A stretch of 64,000 bases of DNA from Pseudomonas viridiflava. Lineage in GTDB: Bacteria > Pseudomonadota > Gammaproteobacteria > Pseudomonadales > Pseudomonadaceae. Of the stretch, positions 60,164 through 64,000 are shown piece by piece (positions within the stretch are counted from its first letter, which is position 1; the number at the start of each line of letters is the position of its first letter). The stretch lies in NCBI RefSeq assembly GCF_900580675.1, contig NZ_UTBG01000185.1:1-64000 (forward strand), given 5' to 3'. The notes beneath the pieces are model-generated. The model saw nothing but the letters and a program-made list of their open reading frames with translations, made no database searches and was not told the DNA's origin. Both the position numbers and the translations under genes were made by a program.

Positions 60164-60257
60164 AACTGTCTTGATGACCCTAACGTGGATATCACTCCAC
60201 AGACAGCCAAGCTCCCACAGCTGCACGCCGTGTGACTTACGACATGCCGCTGCCGAT

Positions 60258-61190
60258 TCAGGCAGCGTGCTCTTTCCATTCAGTCCCATCACGCAACATC
60301 GCGTTCAGCCGTATTAGCAAGACACGCATGCAGGCGACGAGTGCGACTTTTGCGCATTTGCCTTTGTCCCGTAGCGCTTTATAACGAACCTGGAACTCAG
60401 GCTGGTCCCGAATGACAACCCAACAAGCCATATACAGTGAGCGCCGCGCTGCAAAACGTCCGCCGCTGATGTGACGCATGCCTTTGTGCTCACCGCTGTC
60501 ATTGTTGTACGGGGCAAGACCCGCTAACGCTGCAATCGCTCGCCGTCCAACCTCGCCCAGTTCTGGGAGATAAGCCATAAGACTGGCCGCTGTAACGAGC
60601 CCGATCCCCTTGACCGAGCACAGCCTGTCGACTTTCTTACTGTCCAGTTTTTCAGCGCTTTGGCAAATCAGTTGTCCGATCGACTTCACAGCCTGGTTCA
60701 AATAGGCGATATGGCTCTGCAACGCAGGTTTTACGGCATCAGAGGAGGCCGTTTTCAGACGCCTTTTGTCATCGTCTCTCTGCTGAATAAAGTTTTCCCG
60801 CTGTTGGACCAGCGCTCGAAGTTCATCATGCTCGCAAGTCGTGACGCGGCTGACAGGGGTATCGATAACGGCCGCGAACTTAGCAAGAAACTGTGCATCT
60901 ATCGGGTCGGTTTTGGCCCGTTGCCCCATTGCTTTGGCAAAAGCTTTGGCGCGGCAGGGATTGATGCGTATGACTTCAAGGTCGGCGGCCTGAAGCGCCT
61001 TCATGACCTGTCGCTCATAGCCGCCGGTCGCTTCAAGCAAAACGCGCCTGACCTGATGCAGCTTTAACCATCCAATCAGCCCAGGGAAATCGCTTTCAGC
61101 GTTACGGCAACTTACACCGTGCTCAAACAGGTTCACTCGAACCTCTAGACTGCCTTTGGAAACATCAATGCCTGCTGAATAGGAAAACAT
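60258..61190 (-). CDS. IS110-family transposase (DEDD recombinase)
   Basis: A 310-residue protein with an N-terminal RuvC-like DEDD domain and a C-terminal Tnp (transposase_20) domain. The likely catalytic acids are D9 (GIDVSK), E53 (LLEATGGYE), D95 and D98 (KTDPIDAQFLAKF), and the nucleophilic serine is S242 (MRHISGGRFAARRSLYMA). A helix-hairpin-helix-like VKGIGLVTAASL at about 193-204 and a central coiled coil are present. The ATG at 61190 has AGAGGA 8 bases upstream; TTG two codons earlier is rejected. The gene is full length, so the element may be active. Confidence 0.93.
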   Translation of the reverse strand: MFSYSAGIDVSKGSLEVRVNLFEHGVSCRNAESDFPGLIGWLKLHQVRRVLLEATGGYERQVMKALQAADLEVIRINPCRAKAFAKAMGQRAKTDPIDAQFLAKFAAVIDTPVSRVTTCEHDELRALVQQRENFIQQRDDDKRRLKTASSDAVKPALQSHIAYLNQAVKSIGQLICQSAEKLDSKKVDRLCSVKGIGLVTAASLMAYLPELGEVGRRAIAALAGLAPYNNDSGEHKGMRHISGGRFAARRSLYMACWVVIRDQPEFQVRYKALRDKGKCAKVALVACMRVLLIRLNAMLRDGTEWKEHAA

Positions 61191-61221
61191 CGCCAAATCC
61201 TCTTACACTCATAAGTGAGAG

Positions 61222-61364
61222 CGCTCTGGCGTGGCCCACGCTTGTAACTGTTCGAGGTGGGCTCGTTCAACTGTTCGGGCTCATGTCCAGAGCGGAGGGG
61301 TGAGTGGCAGCTTGGGCTCCCACACGTGCTTTAAGCACTCCGGGCATTCAGCTTGCCACTCACC
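61222..61364 (-). ncRNA. Candidate bridge RNA (seekRNA) of the IS110 element
   Basis: Read leftward, the first stem-loop (61364-61299, outer stem GGTGAGTGGCA/TGCCACTCACC) holds GCCCG (61345-61341) and, after a small GTGCTT/AAGCAC hairpin, TGTGGGAGC (61324-61316). These match the two sides of the REP target. The second stem-loop (61294-61222, outer stem CGCTCTGG/CCAGAGCG) holds ACAGTTG (61274-61268) and, after a CGAG/CTCG hairpin, ACAAGC (61245-61240). These match the two ends of the element. Boundaries are the outer stems; the true 5' end may lie closer to 61400. Confidence 0.8.
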
Positions 61365-61400
61365 GCTCTCACCCCCATCTTAATCCCAGGTCAAGACACA

Positions 61401-61488
61401 AGCGGGCTTGCTCGCGAATACGGAGCATCAGTCAATGTTGTTGTGACTGATCCACCGTATTCGCGAGCAAGCCCGCTCCCACATTGGG
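61401..61488. repeat. REPIN remainder on the right of the IS110 element
   Basis: AGCGGGCTTGCTCGCGAATA then CGG (61401-61423) is inverted by CCGTATTCGCGAGCAAGCCC then GCTCCCACATTGG ending at 61487. The right arm extends 10 or so bases beyond the left one; its missing partner is the tip at 60152-60163. Confidence 0.9.
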
Positions 61489-61506
61489 TATCGCGTATGG
61501 CCGGAG

Positions 61507-62793
61507 TTACTCGGCTTTATCCTTGGCCTGGTGCTTCACGATGATATCCACCAGTCGCTGCGCCAGCGCCGGGTAGTTCTCGTCAAAGTGATGCCCGCCC
61601 GGCAGCTTCACAGCCTCGCCCACAGCGGTCTTGTCGGTGCAGCCACTCTCGTCGACTTCTTCGGCGCCGTAGATGCACACCACCTTGTCAGCCGGCAGCT
61701 TGGCCATTTCCGGGCCGGTGGCTGCTTCCTTGCCGGCGTTGCCCAGCCAACCTTCCACTTCGATTTCAAAGCTGCCAGTGCGCGCAAATGCCAGCAGGAT
61801 GATTGCGTCGACCCGTTGCTGTTCGTTTTCCGGCATGCGGTTGTAGATCGCTGGCAGCACGTCGGCGCCGAACGAGTAACCGGTCAGCACGAAGCGCTTG
61901 GTGCCCCACTTCTGGCGGTAGTGCTGCATCAGCTCGGTGAGGTCTTTGGCGCTTTGTTCCGGGGTTTTGTGCTGCCAGTAGTAGCGCAGGGTGTCGATGC
62001 CGACCACCGGGTAGCCGATCTTGGCCATCTCGCCGGCCACGTCGCGGTCCAGGTCACGCCAGCCGCCGTCACCGGATAGAAACAGGGTAACCGTGTCCTT
62101 GGCTTGGCCGGCCGGTACTTCCACCACGGGGATTGCCAGGCCGCCGTTGTCCGAACCGACCAATTGCTTGCGCAATTCGTTGTTCAGCACTTGCGGATAG
62201 TGAATATCGTAGTCGCTGATGCTGGTGGTGGCGCGCGGTGTGTCGCGTACGAAACTGGCACTTTCATCGTCAGGGTTGTCATTCCACGCCACCAGCCAGT
62301 TGCCGTGGGCGGCGGTCTTCGGCAGCGGGTCCTTGCAACCTTCCTGGACCAGGGCGAAGCCTACGGAGATGGCGTTGGCCTTGTCGTCGTTCTGTGTCGC
62401 CAGCCAGCGCCAGGCCAGTGCGGCGCCAGGGCCGATGCCGCTGACCAGGGTCGCCGGGCCTTTAAGCTGGCCCAGGGCGCTTTGCAGCGCTTGTTCCTGC
62501 AACTTGCAGTCATCCTTTGGCAGGATCACTTGAACGATCTGCGCCTTGCCGCCTTGGCTCAAGGCAATCAGCTGGCTGTCGGTCAGGGTTTCATCAGCCA
62601 TCACGGCCACGGCCACGCGGGCTTTTGCCGAGCCGTTGGGCGTCACACGGGTCATCACCGAACCGTCGGCCTGAGGCAGTTGTTCCAGGATCGGCTGCGG
62701 GGCAGGGCGGTTCCAGTACCAGAAGCCAGCCGCCGCGATCAGCGCGAGCAGCACTACAAAGGCCAATACATACCGCCAGGAGCGTCGAATCAT
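61507..62793 (-). CDS. VirJ/AcvB-like alanyl-phosphatidylglycerol hydrolase
   Basis: A 428-residue protein with an N-terminal signal anchor (about 8-28) and a VirJ/AcvB alpha/beta-hydrolase domain: TVTLFLSGDGGWRDLDRDVAGEMAKIGYPVVGIDTLRYYW and nucleophile serine in LTGYSFGADVLPAIYNRMP; the histidine is in LPGGHHFDENY. It matches PA0919, which removes alanine from alanyl-phosphatidylglycerol in the periplasm. The start overlaps the stop of the upstream synthase gene (TGATG), so the synthase and hydrolase are cotranslated. Confidence 0.87.
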   Translation of the reverse strand: MIRRSWRYVLAFVVLLALIAAAGFWYWNRPAPQPILEQLPQADGSVMTRVTPNGSAKARVAVAVMADETLTDSQLIALSQGGKAQIVQVILPKDDCKLQEQALQSALGQLKGPATLVSGIGPGAALAWRWLATQNDDKANAISVGFALVQEGCKDPLPKTAAHGNWLVAWNDNPDDESASFVRDTPRATTSISDYDIHYPQVLNNELRKQLVGSDNGGLAIPVVEVPAGQAKDTVTLFLSGDGGWRDLDRDVAGEMAKIGYPVVGIDTLRYYWQHKTPEQSAKDLTELMQHYRQKWGTKRFVLTGYSFGADVLPAIYNRMPENEQQRVDAIILLAFARTGSFEIEVEGWLGNAGKEAATGPEMAKLPADKVVCIYGAEEVDESGCTDKTAVGEAVKLPGGHHFDENYPALAQRLVDIIVKHQAKDKAE

Positions 62794-64000
62794 CAGCGTT
62801 TCACCAATCCAGTCAAGCCGCCCGCGATCAGGGCGGCGGTATCGGCCAGTGCCACCAGCGGATCAAGTCCTGCGGGCACGGCCATGTAACGGGGTTCCCA
62901 GTCAGGCTGGAACTTGTCTTTGAAGCGGCGCAAACCTTGGAAGTTATACAGTTGCTCGCCACGGCGGAACACCATCGAGCCCAGGCGTTGGGTCAGCGGA
63001 GCGCCGCGTCGTGGCTGCAGGCCCGACAACGGCACCATGCCGAGGCTGAAACGGGCGTAGTTGTGAGCCTTATAGTGTTGAATCAGGCCGACCATCATGA
63101 ATTCCATGGTCAGCTTTGGCGCGTCCGGGTGGGCGCGCATCAGGTCGAGACTGGCCAGGTCGTGGTTGTAGGTCTCGAGCAGGTTCGCGAAGGCGACCGG
63201 GCGCCCTTCGAAGCGAATGATCGCGATGCGAAAGTGCTTGAGGTAGTCATCGCTGAAACGTCCCAGGGAAAAGCCCTTTTCCCGCACATTCTTACCCGTC
63301 AGCCAGGCATCGGAGATAACTTTTAATTCATCCATCGGCGCTGTACCCGCTTCGTGGATCTCCAGGGACAGGCCGTCCCGGGTGCCACGGTTCCAGGTGT
63401 AGCGCAGGTCCTTCATTTCTTTGCCCTTGGCTTCCAGGTCAAAGCGTTTGAGGTCGACGCGGGCTTCTTCGCCCAGTTTGATCGCAGTCAGGCCGATGTC
63501 CATGTAGTACGGCAGGTTCTCGGCGCGTACCTGGTAGAACACCGGGCGGGCGTGGTGGATGTCGCACAGGTCGCGGAACTGCCAGATCATCTCGGCGCGC
63601 GGTTGGGTCGGGCCGATCGGATCGTACAGCGCCACCAGGCTGCGGCCGCGACGGGCGTACATCAGGAACGCCTCGTCGTTGGGGTGGAACAGCAGCGCCT
63701 TGTCACCGGTCAGCGCCAGGCCGCCGTCGGGTTGCGACGAGGCCATCAGGATCTTGGTGGCGCGTTCCAGTTCATCGGGTGTCGGCAGGTGGATCACCGG
63801 GCGCGCCGTGCGCAGCAGCCAGGTCAACGACACAATCACCAGCAGTACGGCCGCACCCAACAGCGAACGCAGGCCACGCGGGGCGTTGGCGTCGAGGGTG
63901 AACTGCCACCACAGTTGGTGGCTGTACGGCACATCCTGGTAGGCAAACAGCAGCAGCCAGATCGACGCACCCAGCACGCAGACACTCGCCACCAGGTACA
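62793..64000 (-). CDS. mprF: MprF-like aminoacyl-phosphatidylglycerol synthase (C-terminal part)
   Basis: The frame is open to the right edge of the window, so the N-terminal part is missing. About 402 C-terminal residues are visible: two last transmembrane helices, then the cytosolic DUF2156 GNAT-like synthase domain (FLMYARRGRSLVALYDPIGP, LKVISDAWLTGKNVREKGFSLGRFSDDYL, LTMEFMMVGLIQHYK, RFSLGMVPLSGL). It transfers alanine (PA0920-like) or lysine from tRNA to phosphatidylglycerol, lowering membrane charge. Paired with the hydrolase gene that follows. Confidence 0.9.
   Translation of the reverse strand, partial: YLVASVCVLGASIWLLLFAYQDVPYSHQLWWQFTLDANAPRGLRSLLGAAVLLVIVSLTWLLRTARPVIHLPTPDELERATKILMASSQPDGGLALTGDKALLFHPNDEAFLMYARRGRSLVALYDPIGPTQPRAEMIWQFRDLCDIHHARPVFYQVRAENLPYYMDIGLTAIKLGEEARVDLKRFDLEAKGKEMKDLRYTWNRGTRDGLSLEIHEAGTAPMDELKVISDAWLTGKNVREKGFSLGRFSDDYLKHFRIAIIRFEGRPVAFANLLETYNHDLASLDLMRAHPDAPKLTMEFMMVGLIQHYKAHNYARFSLGMVPLSGLQPRRGAPLTQRLGSMVFRRGEQLYNFQGLRRFKDKFQPDWEPRYMAVPAGLDPLVALADTAALIAGGLTGLVKR

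Larger units (their letters stand above)
60164..61403 (-). mobile_element. IS110-family insertion sequence in a REP target (about 1240 bp)
   Basis: The ends are defined by the interrupted REPIN. The base triplet AGC occurs at both junctions (60161-60163 and 61401-61403), so the exact cut is ambiguous by three bases; on the transposase strand this contains CT, the usual IS110 core. There is no longer target duplication, as expected for IS110. Eight-base subterminal inverted repeats TGTCTTGA (60167-60174) and TCAAGACA (61391-61398) mark the ends. The transposase is leftward, with 213 bases of non-coding DNA upstream and 94 downstream. Confidence 0.85.

Overview
This 64 kb window is chromosomal DNA of a Pseudomonas of the fluorescens group. 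The evidence is the GC-rich coding with strong codon bias, the gene neighbourhoods (cysM-rlmD-relA-mazG; purM-purN; the cobO-to-cobS block followed by marR-MFS-gpx-fadL; gbuA-gbuR; plpD; the alanyl-phosphatidylglycerol hydrolase/synthase pair) and many fluorescens-type REP/REPIN repeats (TGTGGGAGC... arms). I saw no tRNA, rRNA, CRISPR array or intact prophage. Both ends cut genes: an unidentified 3' fragment at 1-125 and an mprF-like gene at 62793-64000.

Layout. 1-7.8 kb: lipoprotein, TorF-like porin, CvfB-like S1 protein, an NCS1 transporter behind a sigma-54-type promoter, a YbfB-type MFS exporter divergent from a PtrR-like LysR regulator, and a tiny PA1414-like gene. 8.0-13.4 kb: a 4-guanidinobutyrate module (sodium symporter, NCS1 permease, NTF2-like protein, guanidinobutyrase GbuA, divergent LysR regulator GbuR) with a clear palindromic operator. 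13.4-20.3 kb: TapT-like tRNA enzyme, CysM, RlmD, RelA, MazG and a DUF2058 protein. 20.4-28.4 kb: DUF3108 protein, PurN/PurM, DUF2066 protein, PerM-type membrane protein, Hda and two NlpC/P60 lipoproteins. 28.5-29.8 kb: a PQQ-type sorbosone/glucose dehydrogenase-like lipoprotein.

29.9-39.2 kb is a cobalamin operon behind a B12 riboswitch: cobO, cobB, bluB, cbiB/cobD, cobC (threonine-phosphate decarboxylase), cobQ, a REPIN, cobU, cobT, alpha-ribazole phosphatase, cobS. Most junctions overlap by 4-8 bases, so the genes are translationally coupled. It covers corrin adenosylation and amidation, lower-ligand synthesis and nucleotide-loop assembly. 39.2-43 kb: a MarR-MFS pair sharing a palindromic operator, a 39-residue membrane peptide, a periplasmic glutathione peroxidase-like protein and a FadL porin. 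43-51.9 kb: small hypotheticals (one phage-like), RmuC, a 1156-residue SSS-type hybrid histidine kinase, DUF454 and UPF0149 proteins. 52-60 kb: RecQ, a SlyA/MarR regulator, the PlpD type Vd patatin autotransporter, a SelT/W-like protein, a DMT transporter, an AraC regulator and an LpxH-like phosphatase. 61.5-64 kb: the alanyl-phosphatidylglycerol hydrolase/synthase pair.

The most interesting object is a 1240-bp IS110-family element (60164-61403) inserted inside a REPIN. The non-coding segment upstream of its transposase folds into two stem-loops. Their internal loops carry short sequences matching, in the expected sense and order, both sides of the REP target and both ends of the element. This is the arrangement of a bridge RNA (seekRNA), and all four guides can be read directly from this sequence.
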